A DNA stretch of 43,925 nucleotides from Vulcanimicrobiota bacterium (GTDB lineage Bacteria > Vulcanimicrobiota > Vulcanimicrobiia > Vulcanimicrobiales > Vulcanimicrobiaceae). Below are positions 15,868 to 23,994 of this stretch, in pieces. The position numbers and the translations under genes were made by a program. The stretch is taken from NCBI GenBank assembly GCA_019235995.1, contig JAFAJV010000121.1:1-43925 (forward strand). Direction: 5' to 3'. The notes beneath the pieces were generated by a model. The model saw nothing but the letters and a program-made list of their open reading frames with translations. It made no database searches and was not told the DNA's origin. The stretch's first letter is position 1. The number at the start of each line of letters is the position of its first letter.

Positions 15868-17609
15868 CGCGGCTAGCGACGCTGTGTGCGGTCGTTTTCG
15901 TGATGGTGGCCGCGGCCTCGCCTGGTCCGTCGAGCTATGAGGGCCGGCTCGTGGATCTCGCACGCCGGTACACGTTTTGGTCGTTCGCGGAGAATCCGGC
16001 GTCCGCGACGGACGCCGGAATCCATGACTACGATACGAAGCTCGCCGACTTTTCGCCGGCGACCCAGGCCGCCGAAATGGCGCAGCTGCGGCGTTATCGC
16101 AGCGAGCTCGTAGCCCTGCAGCCTCCGCCCGGCGCGAGCGCGCACGAGCGCGTCGACTACCTCTTGATCCGCGCGAATCTCGAGGGCGATTGGTGGGAAC
16201 GGGCCGTCCTGCGCGGGCTGCAGCGCAATCCGTCGATCTACGAGGGCGAATGCAGCAACGGGATCTTCTCGATCATCAAGCGGCGCTACGCCGGCGACGA
16301 CGTACGCATTCGCGACGCGATCGCGCGTCTGAATGCCTGTCCGCGCGTGCTCGCGCAGGGCCGTGCCGATTTGACGCAACCGGTTCGCGAGTTTGCGCAG
16401 ATCGCTTCGGAAGACATTCGCGACGGAGACTCGCTCTACACGACGAGCGTGGACGAGGTAGCGAAGGCCGCGTCACCCGCCGCACGCGCCGGCTTGGCGC
16501 AAGCCCAACGCGCCGCGCTGGACGCGCTTCACGGCTACCGCGCGTGGCTCGACTCGCACATGAGCGGCTTTCGAGCCGGCGGCTTCGCGGTCGGCCGCAA
16601 GCAGTACGACTGGTATCTGCGGCGCGTCTTGCTCTTGCCGTACGATTCGACCGACGTGGCGCAAATCGGACGCCTCGAACTGGCTCGCGACCGGGCGCTG
16701 GAGCTCTGGGAGCAGTCGCGCGACTCGCACGAGCCGGCGCCCTCGCCCGCGCCGTCTTTCGGTTCGAAGGCCGAGTTCTTGGCGTATTACGAGCGCAGCC
16801 TGCAGAAGCTGATCGGCTTCATCGACTCGCATCAAATCGTTACGATTCCCTCGTACATTGGACCGTTCCACATCGTGGAGGTGCCCAAGGCCCTCGCCGC
16901 GACCTATCCCGGCGGCTTCATGAATCCGCCTTCGATGTTTTCGTTCGCCAGCGATCCGCAGGGATTCTATTTCGTCCCGGACTTCAGCGCGAGCAATCAG
17001 AGCTTCTTCGTGCAGCAAGCCCGTCAATCGGTGTTGCCGCTGCTCGGGCACGAAGGCATTCCCGGGCACTTCATGCAGTTCACCTATGCCTATCACAACC
17101 CGGACTTCGTGCGCCACGTTCAGGGAGACGGCGTCTTCGCGGAAGGCTGGGCCTTCTACGGAGAGGAGATGCTGATGCGCGAGGGGCTGTACGAGGACGA
17201 CGCCGGCGCTCGCAAGCAGGTGATTCACCTGATGCGACACCGAGCGACGCGGGTCGGCGTCGACGTGGGGCTGGCCACGGGCGCGATGACGCTGCCCGAG
17301 GCCATCGCATACTTCCAGAAAAACGCCGGGATCGACGACGAGACGGCCCGTGGAGAGGCGACGCGCTTCGCGATGGGACCGGGACAGGCGATCGACTATC
17401 TTGTCGGCAAGACGCAGATCGAGATGCTGCTCGGAATCGTCCGCGACCGCGAGGGCGACGCCTTCTCGCTGCGCAGCTTCCACGATCGGCTGCTGTCCTA
17501 CGGCACCGTGCCCTACTCGACGATTCGCTACGAGTGGCTCGGCGACGACAGCTGGCTGCGCCAGGCGCTCTCGCCGCTCGCGCCCGTGCCGTTCTCGGGG
17601 AATCCCTGA
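15864..17609 (+). CDS. DUF885 family protein, predicted secreted zinc peptidase
   Basis: This 581-residue protein has an N-terminal signal peptide (LATLCAVVFVMVAAAS) and then the DUF885 fold. The diagnostic motif is GHEGIPGH around residue 390, with HExxxH-type zinc ligands, and a downstream GWAFYGEEM supplies the third acidic ligand region. FAMGPGQAIDYLVGK near the C-terminus is also characteristic. DUF885 members are treated as metallopeptidase-like (M2/M3-related), but few have been tested. Together with the M16 enzyme upstream, this run carries two exported peptidases, suggesting peptide scavenging or envelope quality control. The start overlaps the HAD gene stop. Confidence 0.85.
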   Translation: MTRLATLCAVVFVMVAAASPGPSSYEGRLVDLARRYTFWSFAENPASATDAGIHDYDTKLADFSPATQAAEMAQLRRYRSELVALQPPPGASAHERVDYLLIRANLEGDWWERAVLRGLQRNPSIYEGECSNGIFSIIKRRYAGDDVRIRDAIARLNACPRVLAQGRADLTQPVREFAQIASEDIRDGDSLYTTSVDEVAKAASPAARAGLAQAQRAALDALHGYRAWLDSHMSGFRAGGFAVGRKQYDWYLRRVLLLPYDSTDVAQIGRLELARDRALELWEQSRDSHEPAPSPAPSFGSKAEFLAYYERSLQKLIGFIDSHQIVTIPSYIGPFHIVEVPKALAATYPGGFMNPPSMFSFASDPQGFYFVPDFSASNQSFFVQQARQSVLPLLGHEGIPGHFMQFTYAYHNPDFVRHVQGDGVFAEGWAFYGEEMLMREGLYEDDAGARKQVIHLMRHRATRVGVDVGLATGAMTLPEAIAYFQKNAGIDDETARGEATRFAMGPGQAIDYLVGKTQIEMLLGIVRDREGDAFSLRSFHDRLLSYGTVPYSTIRYEWLGDDSWLRQALSPLAPVPFSGNP

Positions 17610-17612
17610 AGG

Positions 17613-18158
17613 ATGCCGCGGATAACGGGGGGATCGCTCGGGAGCCGGAAGCTGCGCTCCCCCAAGGGAACGAACGTCCGGCCGACCCCCGGCCGCGTCA
17701 AGGAGTCGCTCTTCTCGATCCTTATGCACCGGCTCGAGGGTGCGCGCGTCTTGGACCTTTTCGCGGGCACGGGCGCAATCGGGTTCGAGGCCGCCTCGCG
17801 CGGCGCTTCGCGCGTCGTCGCGGTGGAGGGGCAGCGCGAGGTCGCGCACGCCATCGAGGAAGCCGCGAAGAACTTGGGTGTGGATAACGTCGTGACGGTC
17901 TTCCCGGCTCCGGCCGAGCGCGCGCTCTATCGGCTTGAAGGACCATTCGATATCGTATACCTCGACCCGCCGTACGCGGACCCGGTGCCGCTCCAACTGC
18001 TCCGTCTCATGCGCGAGCGTGAGCTCCTCGCGCCCGACGCCCTCGTCGTGTACGAACACGCGGCCAAGCGGATCTTGCCGCAGATACCCGGGTATCGCTC
18101 GGTGCGGGAAGAAGTCTACGGCGATGTGGCGCTCGCCTTTCTATCGCCGGAATCTTGA
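17613..18158 (+). CDS. rsmD: 16S rRNA (guanine(966)-N(2))-methyltransferase
   Basis: This 181-residue RsmD methylates G966 of 16S rRNA using S-adenosylmethionine. The N-terminal ITGGSLGSRKL with VRPTPGRVKESLF is the family signature. Motif I is VLDLFAGTGAIGFEA (about residues 46-60) and the catalytic motif IV is DPPY. It is 3 nt after the DUF885 stop, and its stop overlaps the TTG of coaD (TTGA). rsmD next to coaD is a widely conserved pair in bacteria, which supports both calls. Confidence 0.95.
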   Translation: MPRITGGSLGSRKLRSPKGTNVRPTPGRVKESLFSILMHRLEGARVLDLFAGTGAIGFEAASRGASRVVAVEGQREVAHAIEEAAKNLGVDNVVTVFPAPAERALYRLEGPFDIVYLDPPYADPVPLQLLRLMRERELLAPDALVVYEHAAKRILPQIPGYRSVREEVYGDVALAFLSPES

Positions 18159-18670
18159 CGAACGGTAAGCTTGGACGCGTTACGCGCGCCGTTTACCCCG
18201 GATCGTTCGATCCGCCAACGAACGGTCATCTGGACGTCATCGAACGCGCCGCGAGGTGCTTCGGCGAGCTACTCGTCGCGATCGTCGTCAATCCTCAGAA
18301 GCGCGCGCCGATGTTCTCTTTGGGGGAACGCGAAACCGTGCTGAAGGCCTGCGTCTCGAAGCTGCACAACGTCCGCGTCGAGCACTTCACCGGCCTGCTC
18401 GCGGACTACGTGCGGGCGGCGCGCGCCGACGTTATCGTCAAGGGCCTGCGCGTCGTCTCGGACTTCGAAAGCGAGATGTCCGCAGCGCTGATGAACCGCT
18501 CGCTTTCCGAGGTCGACACGCTGTTCTTGATGTCGGATCAGAGATACTCATTCGTCAGTTCCAGCCTCGTCAAAGAGGTGTTCTTTCTCGGCGGCGACGT
18601 CGCCGCACTCGTCCCCGAACCGGTGCTCCGCCTGATGACGGAGAAACGCACAAGCTTGCAACGGAGGTAG
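18155..18670 (+). CDS. coaD: Phosphopantetheine adenylyltransferase
   Basis: CoaD transfers AMP from ATP to 4'-phosphopantetheine, the penultimate step of coenzyme A synthesis. The 171-residue protein has the nucleotidyltransferase motif PGSFDPPTNGH (T-x-GH type) near the N-terminus, the central VKGLRVVSDFE, and the C-terminal SSSLVKEV motif that corresponds to ISSS-x2-(K/R)E. The start is taken as TTG 18155, overlapping the rsmD stop; this adds about nine residues before the family core, and a GTG at 18179 just before that core is an alternative. Length is normal for the family. Confidence 0.93.
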   Translation: MTNGKLGRVTRAVYPGSFDPPTNGHLDVIERAARCFGELLVAIVVNPQKRAPMFSLGERETVLKACVSKLHNVRVEHFTGLLADYVRAARADVIVKGLRVVSDFESEMSAALMNRSLSEVDTLFLMSDQRYSFVSSSLVKEVFFLGGDVAALVPEPVLRLMTEKRTSLQRR

Positions 18671-18672
18671 CA

Positions 18673-19218
18673 ATGTCGGTCTATCGCGTGTTGGACAAAC
18701 TCGAGGCTTACGTTCACGAGGGAACCTGGTTACCCGCGGGCTATCGCATTCTCTCCGAGGAGCGGCTGCTCGAGCTCGTCGAGAAGATTCGCGCGTCGTT
18801 ACCGGAGGAGGTCGGACGGGCCAAGGTGATCGCGAAGGATCACGACCGGATGCTGCGCGTCGCGCAAGAGAAGGCCCAGGCGATCGTGGACGAGGCGGCG
18901 AGCAAGCACGAAGAGCTGCTGGACCAAAGCGAACTGGTGCAGCGGGCGCGTGAGGCCGCCGACGTGGTCGTGCGTGAAGCCGAGGAGCAAAGCCAGCGCG
19001 TTCGGGAGGGAGCGGACCGCTATGCGGCCGATCTGCTGGGCGAGCTCGAGAATCGTCTCTCGGGCGCGCTCGGTGCGATCCGAAAGGGACGTGACATGCT
19101 CGATCGCCAGCGCCAGGCCCCCGATCGGCCACTGGCCGAGGCGGCCGCCAAGAGCAAGCGGGCGGCGTTTGACTCGCAGAACCCGGCTGAAGAGACGGCG
19201 ACGCTCGAGTCCGTCTAG
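18673..19218 (+). CDS. Coiled-coil protein resembling the SepIVA / DivIVA-like family
   Basis: The 181-residue product starts at ATG 18673, 2 nt after coaD and preceded by GGAGG. It begins MSVYRVLDKLE, has a LLELVEKIRASLP segment, and then a long Glu/Arg/Ala-rich helix (about 55-150) of coiled-coil character with a disordered tail. The start and the position directly after rsmD-coaD match a family best known from Actinobacteria, where SepIVA is a DivIVA-like cell-division/septation protein. I recognise the family from its N-terminus and context, not from a search. It may instead act as an F-type ATPase subunit-b-like stalk, though no membrane anchor is present. It should be cytoplasmic and multimeric. 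Confidence 0.65.
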   Translation: MSVYRVLDKLEAYVHEGTWLPAGYRILSEERLLELVEKIRASLPEEVGRAKVIAKDHDRMLRVAQEKAQAIVDEAASKHEELLDQSELVQRAREAADVVVREAEEQSQRVREGADRYAADLLGELENRLSGALGAIRKGRDMLDRQRQAPDRPLAEAAAKSKRAAFDSQNPAEETATLESV

Positions 19219-19249
19219 AGAGCGCCTGGGCTGGGGTAAGAATGCCGGC

Positions 19250-19666
19250 ATGAAACAGATAGCAACCGTCCTCGCACTCGCCGGCTTGCTAGCGGTGCCC
19301 GCGCTGGCCGATCAGCTCGGCGGAATATCCGGCTACGTCGTCGACGCGCACACGGGCCAGCCCATGGCACACGCGCAGCTGTTCTATTACCGATCGCCGT
19401 ATCGCGAGCAGGGGCCCAACGACATCAAGGTGCTCGAAACCAATGGTCGCGGATTCTTCAGTGACATCACGCTGGAGCCGGGGCGCTACGTGGTTATGGC
19501 GCGTCTGCCCGGTAAGGTGGAAGGCTGCGCGGTAGACGACGTGATGGGAGGCGAAGTCGCGCGCCTGCGCATCGAGATCGGACACGAGTCGATCATGTGC
19601 AGCGGACCGCGCGTCCACCCGGCGCTGGTCGATCCGAACGCCACCGCCAGCGTCTACAGGATCTAG
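19250..19666 (+). CDS. Small secreted protein with carboxypeptidase-regulatory-like beta-sandwich
   Basis: The 138-residue protein has a signal peptide (IATVLALAGLLAVPALA). A single beta-sandwich follows, beginning GGISGYVVDAHTGQPMAHAQL and continuing through GFFSDITLEPGRYVVMA. The G-x-V-x-D-x2-TGxP-x-A-x-V pattern with a later GFF-x-LxPGxY is typical of carboxypeptidase regulatory-like (CarbopepD_reg) domains, which are extracellular modules of uncertain role. Two Cys residues (GCA and MCSG) could pair. ATG 19250 is selected because it gives the signal peptide; a tiny ATG-CCG-GCA-TGA frame lies just ahead. Confidence 0.7.
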   Translation: MKQIATVLALAGLLAVPALADQLGGISGYVVDAHTGQPMAHAQLFYYRSPYREQGPNDIKVLETNGRGFFSDITLEPGRYVVMARLPGKVEGCAVDDVMGGEVARLRIEIGHESIMCSGPRVHPALVDPNATASVYRI

Positions 19667-19687
19667 CCGAAGAAGGTTCGGGACGTT

Positions 19688-20635
19688 TTAGACCGGGGGC
19701 GCCGGCACGTTATGGGCAAAAGCCTCGAGCCGTGCGCGATCGATTGCCCGCACTCGTCCCCGGTCGAGCTCGAGCGCTCCCGCGTTTTTTAGCCGCAAGA
19801 GGGCACGCGCCGCCATGTCGCGCACGGTGCCTGCGGCGGCGGCGATCTGCGCCTGCGACAGGTTCTCGACGCCGGGCAAGCCGCGCGCCATGCCGACCGA
19901 CGTGCGCGCGTAACCGAGTAAGAATTTCGCGACGCGCTGCAGCACGTGCGCGAAGGCCAGATCGGCGATCGTGTCGATCGAGCGGCGCCGTGCCTGCGAC
20001 GAGGCGATCAGAAAGCCCAATGCGAGCTCGGCGTCGTTGCGCGCCGCGTGAATGACGGCCTCGCTCGGGACCGTCAGGATCGTCACGTCCGTCAGCGCCT
20101 CGGCGCGCGTCGTGGCTCCCCCACCGTCGAACGTGCCGCTCTCGTTGAGCGTGTCGTGTGTGAGACGCTCGCCGATCGTATGCGTCTTGCCGTCGGGCGA
20201 GAGGAGCGTGTAAATGACTTTGCCGTTCTTCACGATGCCGAGGTACGGCCAAGCCTCGCCTTCGTCGAAGATCGTGTCGCCCGACTTATAGGTGCGCTCG
20301 CCCATCTGCTCGGCGAGCTCTTTGATCGTGCTGGCTTTGGCGGAGGTGAACGCGGCCACGTGCGCGAGAAACGTCTCGCCGTCGGCGTTCTCGTCGATTC
20401 GCTCGAGGCGAATCGTCCAGCGATTGCCGCCCAGGTTGCGCGCGTCCCAAGAAAAGCGGCCCGGGCGCAGCTGCGTCATCTCGTTGCGCAAGGCGCGGGG
20501 GTCGGTCTCCTCGTTGATTTCGAGAGCCCCGCCGATCTGCAGCTTGTCGAACGTTTCCAGAATATGGCCGGTCTTCGTCGCAGGCAAGAGCGACCGGGCA
20601 TCCAGCGTGACCGCAGCAGGTCGAGTGATCGGCAT
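19688..20635 (-). CDS. DUF2249-Crp/Fnr fusion transcriptional regulator
   Basis: This 315-residue protein joins three modules. Residues about 1-80 form a DUF2249 (TusA-like) domain (LDARSLLPATK, ILETFDKL, LRPGRFSWDARNLGGNRW). Residues about 95-200 form a cyclic-nucleotide-binding-type barrel (YKSGDTIFDEGEAWPYLGIVKNGKV is split here as SGDTIFDEGE and LGIVKNGKV). Residues about 225-305 form a Crp-type winged helix with LSQAQIAAAAGTVRDMAARALLRLKNAGALE, read as LSQAQIAAAAGT plus a recognition helix VRDMAARALLRLK. DUF2249 domains are usually stand-alone or linked to haemerythrin and nitrogen-oxide respiration. It is divergent from thiolase (20715), so it may regulate that gene and itself. The effector is unknown; a stand-alone Cys pair for Fe-S binding is absent, arguing against Fnr-type sensing. 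Confidence 0.75.
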   Translation of the reverse strand: MPITRPAAVTLDARSLLPATKTGHILETFDKLQIGGALEINEETDPRALRNEMTQLRPGRFSWDARNLGGNRWTIRLERIDENADGETFLAHVAAFTSAKASTIKELAEQMGERTYKSGDTIFDEGEAWPYLGIVKNGKVIYTLLSPDGKTHTIGERLTHDTLNESGTFDGGGATTRAEALTDVTILTVPSEAVIHAARNDAELALGFLIASSQARRRSIDTIADLAFAHVLQRVAKFLLGYARTSVGMARGLPGVENLSQAQIAAAAGTVRDMAARALLRLKNAGALELDRGRVRAIDRARLEAFAHNVPAPPV

Positions 20636-20714
20636 AATTTGCCCGTCTTAGTGACGGCGCGCGAGGGAGCCTGCCGGGGACGGCCGGTAGTACGCGCGGA
20701 ATACTCGGCACGAT

Positions 20715-21935
20715 ATGAGCAATTCGATTTCAGACAACGACGTCGTGATTCTGGCCGGAGCGCGTACCCCGTTTGGGAATCTGGGAGGCGCTCTCGCGGG
20801 CCTGACGGCCACGGATCTGGCCGTGAGCGCGGCGGAGGCCGCCATCGACCGCAGCGGCGTGCCTAAGAATTTGATCGACGAAGTCGTCTTCGGAAACGTC
20901 ATTCAGAGCAGCGCCGATGCGATCTATCTCGCGCGTCACGTCGGATTGCGCGCCGGGCTGCCCGTCGGCGTTCCGGCACTGACCGTGAACCGGCTCTGCG
21001 GCTCCGGCCTCCAGGCGATTCTTTCAGCGGCGCAATCGCTCGCGCTCGGCACGGCCGCGTACGCGCTCGCCGGCGGCACCGAGAACATGAGCCAGGCACC
21101 CCACGTCGTTCGCGGCGCGCGCAAGGGCTTTCATCTCGGCCAAAACGTGGCGTTCGAAGATTCGCTCTGGACCGCGCTGATCGACTCATATGGCGACACG
21201 CCCATGGCGATCACGGCGGAGAACCTCGCCAAGAAATACGGCGTCTCGCGCGAGGAATGCGACGAGTTCGCGCTGACCAGCCAGGAGCGTGCGCTCGCCG
21301 CCGCCGAGAGCGGCTATTTCGCCGAGGAGATCGCGCCCGTCGACGTCCCCGGGCCGAAAGGGACGAGCGTCCGGATCGATAAGGACGAGGGCCCGCGCCA
21401 AGGCCTAACGATGGAGAAGCTGGCGAAGCTTCCGGCGCGTTTCGTTCAGAACGGCGTCGTGACGCCGGGTAACGCGAGCGGCATCACGGACGGCGCCGCA
21501 GCCGTCGTGCTCACGACGCGCAGGCGCGCGATGGCGGACGGTCTGAGCTGGATCGGCCGTCTCGTCTCGTCGAGCGTCGTCGGAGTCGACCCGTCGATCA
21601 TGGGCATCGGTCCCGCGTTCTCCATACCGAAGGCGCTGCAACGCGCCGACATGACGATGAGCGATCTCGCCGTCGTCGAGATCAACGAGGCGTTCGCACC
21701 GCAGGTCATCGCGTGCCTGCGCGAATTGGGCAGCAGCGCGGAGTCCTCGGCATCGGCCGTGCCCCTCAATCCGCACGGCGGCGCGATCGCGCTCGGCCAC
21801 CCGCTCGGGGCGTCCGGCGCGCGCCTCGCGTTGACGGCGCTGCACGAGCTGCGCGAGCGCGGTGGAGGGTACGGCATCGCATCCGCGTGCATCGGCGGCG
21901 GCCAGGGCATCGCGGCGGTCTTCAGTGCAGAATAG
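20715..21935 (+). CDS. Acetyl-CoA C-acyltransferase (thiolase)
   Basis: The 406-residue thiolase condenses or cleaves acyl-CoA. The nucleophilic Cys is in NRLCGSG (Cys95); the other active-site residues are His362 in GHPLG and Cys392 in CIGGGQG. NPHGGAIALGHPLGASG, here NPHGGAIALGHPLG, is close to biosynthetic acetoacetyl-CoA thiolases, so AtoB/PhaA-like condensation of two acetyl-CoA is likely but beta-oxidation use cannot be excluded. The neighbouring enoyl-CoA hydratase (22468-23253) fits an acyl-CoA pathway. It is divergent from the Crp-like regulator and its stop overlaps the start of the thioredoxin-like gene by 11 nt. Confidence 0.9.
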   Translation: MSNSISDNDVVILAGARTPFGNLGGALAGLTATDLAVSAAEAAIDRSGVPKNLIDEVVFGNVIQSSADAIYLARHVGLRAGLPVGVPALTVNRLCGSGLQAILSAAQSLALGTAAYALAGGTENMSQAPHVVRGARKGFHLGQNVAFEDSLWTALIDSYGDTPMAITAENLAKKYGVSREECDEFALTSQERALAAAESGYFAEEIAPVDVPGPKGTSVRIDKDEGPRQGLTMEKLAKLPARFVQNGVVTPGNASGITDGAAAVVLTTRRRAMADGLSWIGRLVSSSVVGVDPSIMGIGPAFSIPKALQRADMTMSDLAVVEINEAFAPQVIACLRELGSSAESSASAVPLNPHGGAIALGHPLGASGARLALTALHELRERGGGYGIASACIGGGQGIAAVFSAE

Positions 21936-22461
21936 TCAGTCGGCCGCGCGGCCGTTCTGGGCGGGGCGGATCTGGGAGATCCTCGCAGCGATCGTCGTCG
22001 GCTTCGCGCTGTGGAAGATGTTCGTCGCGCCACGGTCGTTTTTGGCGCCGCGGAGCGTTCCGGCGCCGCACGCCGCTTACGAGCGTCTCGACGGCGGCCT
22101 GTTTCGAGTAACGGCGGAGCGCGGCCGCATCCTGTTCGTGGACTTCTACGCGACGTGGTGCGTCCCGTGTAAGGTCGAGCTACCGCTCGTGGAGGCATGG
22201 TCGCGCGCACATCCGCAGGCCGTCGTGGTGCCGGTCGACGTCGGGGAGACGCGCTCGATCGCATCGGCCTTCGCTCATCGCTACGACTTGCGCAGCGTCG
22301 CGCTCGACCCGCGCGCGAGCGCTCGCGCGCTCTTCGGCGTCGTCGGATTCCCCACGATCGTCGTCATCGATCCGCAGGGCTACGTCCGCGCGAAATGGGA
22401 GGGACTCAATCCCGCGATCGCACCGGCGCTGAGCAACGCCCTCCGCACCCTGTCATCCTGA
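21925..22461 (+). CDS. Membrane-anchored thioredoxin-like protein
   Basis: The product is about 178 residues from GTG 21925, with a single N-terminal membrane segment (IWEILAAIVVGFALWKMFV) and a thioredoxin fold outside it. The active-site motif is WCVPCK (Cys79, Cys82), with FVDFYATW before it and VVGFPTIVVID supplying the cis-Pro. It resembles DsbD C-terminal or ResA/TlpA-type reductants that deliver electrons to periplasmic or extracytoplasmic dithiols. The frame extends to 21862 inside the thiolase gene; the GTG start gives the expected anchor and only 11 nt of overlap with the thiolase stop. Confidence 0.8.
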   Translation: MQNSQSAARPFWAGRIWEILAAIVVGFALWKMFVAPRSFLAPRSVPAPHAAYERLDGGLFRVTAERGRILFVDFYATWCVPCKVELPLVEAWSRAHPQAVVVPVDVGETRSIASAFAHRYDLRSVALDPRASARALFGVVGFPTIVVIDPQGYVRAKWEGLNPAIAPALSNALRTLSS

Positions 22462-22479
22462 GGGCCTCTAACGGCCTTT
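22461..22479. terminator. Hairpin between convergent genes
   Basis: A stem AGGGCC/GGCCTT with a 6-nt loop spans the stop codons of both the thioredoxin-like gene and the enoyl-CoA hydratase gene. Only three T follow on the plus side, so it is a weak, possibly bidirectional terminator. Confidence 0.4.
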
Positions 22480-23253
22480 CCAGACGGGTTTGCGCTTTTC
22501 GAGAAACGCGCCGGTCCCTTCGCGGATGTCCTCGGTATCCACGAGCGTCCCGAATTCGAGCGCCTCGAGCTCGAGGGCATCGTCTAGATCTAAGTGCGCG
22601 CCGTTATTGATGACGCGCTTACACGCGGCGATCGCGAGCGGCGCCTTCGAGGCGATCACGGTCGCGATTCGCTTCGCCTCGGCCATCAACTCCGACGGCG
22701 GAACGACACGCACCACCAACCCGATGCGCAGGGCTTCGCGTGCGTCGATCATCTCGCCGGTCAGGCATAGATACGACGCCATCCCCTTGCCGACGAGACG
22801 CGTCGTCCGCTGGGAGCCGCCGTAACCCGGGATGAGGCCGAGGTTGACTTCGGGCTGGCCGAACTTCGCGTTTTCACTTGCGACGAGGATGTCGCCGGCC
22901 ATCGCGATCTCACAGCCGCCGCCGAGCGCGAACCCGTTGATCGCCATGATGACCGGCTTACGCATGCGCTCGATCTGACGGGTCACGGCCTGTCCGCGGC
23001 GCGCCTGCTCTGCTCCGGAACCAGCCGTCGCGAGCGCGCTGAGCTCCGAGATATCCGCGCCCGCGGCGAAGGCTTTCTCGCCGGCGCCCGTCACGACGAC
23101 CGCGCGAACCGCTTCGTTGCGCTCCATCTGGTCTAGCGCATCGGAGACTTCGCGCAGTAGCCGGCTGCGCAAAGCGTTGAGCACGTTGGGCCGATTGAAG
23201 GTGATGATTCCAATCGGGGCTTCGACGACCGCCAAGATGTCTTCAAATGACAT
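22468..23253 (-). CDS. Enoyl-CoA hydratase / isomerase family (crotonase)
   Basis: The 261-residue crotonase adds water to enoyl-CoA or performs related acyl-CoA chemistry. The oxyanion-hole segment AFAAGADISEL (around 60-72) and the GFALGGGCEIAMAGD region (about 108-122) are typical, with the catalytic Glu equivalents in CEIAMAGD and PEVNLGLIPG. PGYGGSQRTTRLVG follows. The length matches short-chain enoyl-CoA hydratase (about 260). It is convergent with the thioredoxin gene and divergent from phoU, with an inverted-repeat-rich gap in between. With the thiolase nearby it suggests fatty-acid or short-chain acyl-CoA turnover; exact substrate length cannot be told. Confidence 0.88.
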   Translation of the reverse strand: MSFEDILAVVEAPIGIITFNRPNVLNALRSRLLREVSDALDQMERNEAVRAVVVTGAGEKAFAAGADISELSALATAGSGAEQARRGQAVTRQIERMRKPVIMAINGFALGGGCEIAMAGDILVASENAKFGQPEVNLGLIPGYGGSQRTTRLVGKGMASYLCLTGEMIDAREALRIGLVVRVVPPSELMAEAKRIATVIASKAPLAIAACKRVINNGAHLDLDDALELEALEFGTLVDTEDIREGTGAFLEKRKPVWKGR

Positions 23254-23258
23254 GCGTT

Positions 23259-23290
23259 AACCTTTAATGATTCGATAAAGGATGAAGGTT
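23259..23290. promoter_or_regulatory. Nested inverted repeats in the crotonase/phoU divergent gap
   Basis: CCTTTA (23261-23266) and TAAAGG (23276-23281) form a perfect 6-bp inverted repeat with 9 nt between. An outer pair AACCTT/AAGGTT (23259-23264 and 23285-23290) is also perfect. The site lies between the crotonase start and the phoU promoter, suiting an operator for a dimeric repressor. Confidence 0.4.
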
Positions 23291-23301
23291 CTTTCGTTGC
23301 G

Positions 23302-23330
23302 TTGCGGGGAAGTGCCCTGCGGATTATACT
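23302..23330 (+). promoter_or_regulatory. Candidate phoU promoter
   Basis: TTGCGG (23302-23307) and TATACT (23325-23330) are separated by exactly 17 bases, upstream of the phoU ribosome binding site at 23345. A start site near 23337 would leave a leader of about 20 nt. Confidence 0.5.
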
Positions 23331-23355
23331 GGGGAATGACGTGCGGGAGGTCAGA

Positions 23356-23994
23356 GTGGCAGTTCGAACGGCGTACCACGAGGCACTGGAGGCGACGAGA
23401 TTGGATGTCGTTCGGCTCGGCGCGCTCGCGGGTGATGCGATTCGAGTGGCCGTCGACGCGCTCAACAATCGCGACGCGTCGGCCGGAGCGCGAGTCGTGG
23501 CGGGAGACGACGTGGTCGACGACCTGCGCCGGCGCATCGAGGCGCACTGCATCGAGCTGATCTGGAGGCAGCAGCCGGTCGCGGGCGAGCTCCGCGAGAT
23601 CGCCGCCATGCTGGAGATAGCGACCGACCTCGAGCGCGTCGGCGACTACGCCGTCGACATATCGAAAAATGCCATCAAGCTGTCCGACCAGCCGATGCGG
23701 CCGCAGCGCGTCGAGATCGATCGAATCGCCGCGGTCGCGCATGCGATGCTCCTCGACGCGATGCGCGCCTACACGGAGCGAGACGCCGCGCTCGCGAGCG
23801 AGGTGATCGACCGCGACGACGAGGTCGACAAGTTGTACAAGCGCAGCATCAAGCTGCTCCAGGAAGAGATGCGGGCGGATCCGGAGATCGTTCGCCCCGG
23901 GACTCGTTATCTGTTCGTTCTCGCATCTCTCGAGCGAGTGGGAGACCGCGCAGGCAACATCGCTTGGCATACGAAGGACATGATCGGCGCGTAG
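23356..23994 (+). CDS. phoU: Phosphate-signalling regulator PhoU
   Basis: PhoU helps couple the Pst phosphate transporter to the PhoR sensor; pst and phoR/B are not in this window. The 212-residue protein consists of two three-helix PhoU units. The metal-binding-type motifs are EIATDLERVGDYA (read ATDLERVGDYAVD) and LASLERVGDRAGNIA, i.e. E/DxxxD-type DLERVGD and SLERVGD. GTG 23356 is preceded by GGGAGG 5 nt away and gives the family N-terminus AYHEALEATRLDVVRLG; an earlier in-frame GTG at 23341 lacks such a site. The stop shares one base with the start of the aminotransferase gene (TAGTG). Confidence 0.88.
   Translation: MAVRTAYHEALEATRLDVVRLGALAGDAIRVAVDALNNRDASAGARVVAGDDVVDDLRRRIEAHCIELIWRQQPVAGELREIAAMLEIATDLERVGDYAVDISKNAIKLSDQPMRPQRVEIDRIAAVAHAMLLDAMRAYTERDAALASEVIDRDDEVDKLYKRSIKLLQEEMRADPEIVRPGTRYLFVLASLERVGDRAGNIAWHTKDMIGA

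Noticed and set aside
16473-18059. A 528-codon minus-strand frame across DUF885 and rsmD
   Set aside because: It spans two well-supported genes on the other strand and has no recognisable domain, only compositional bias.
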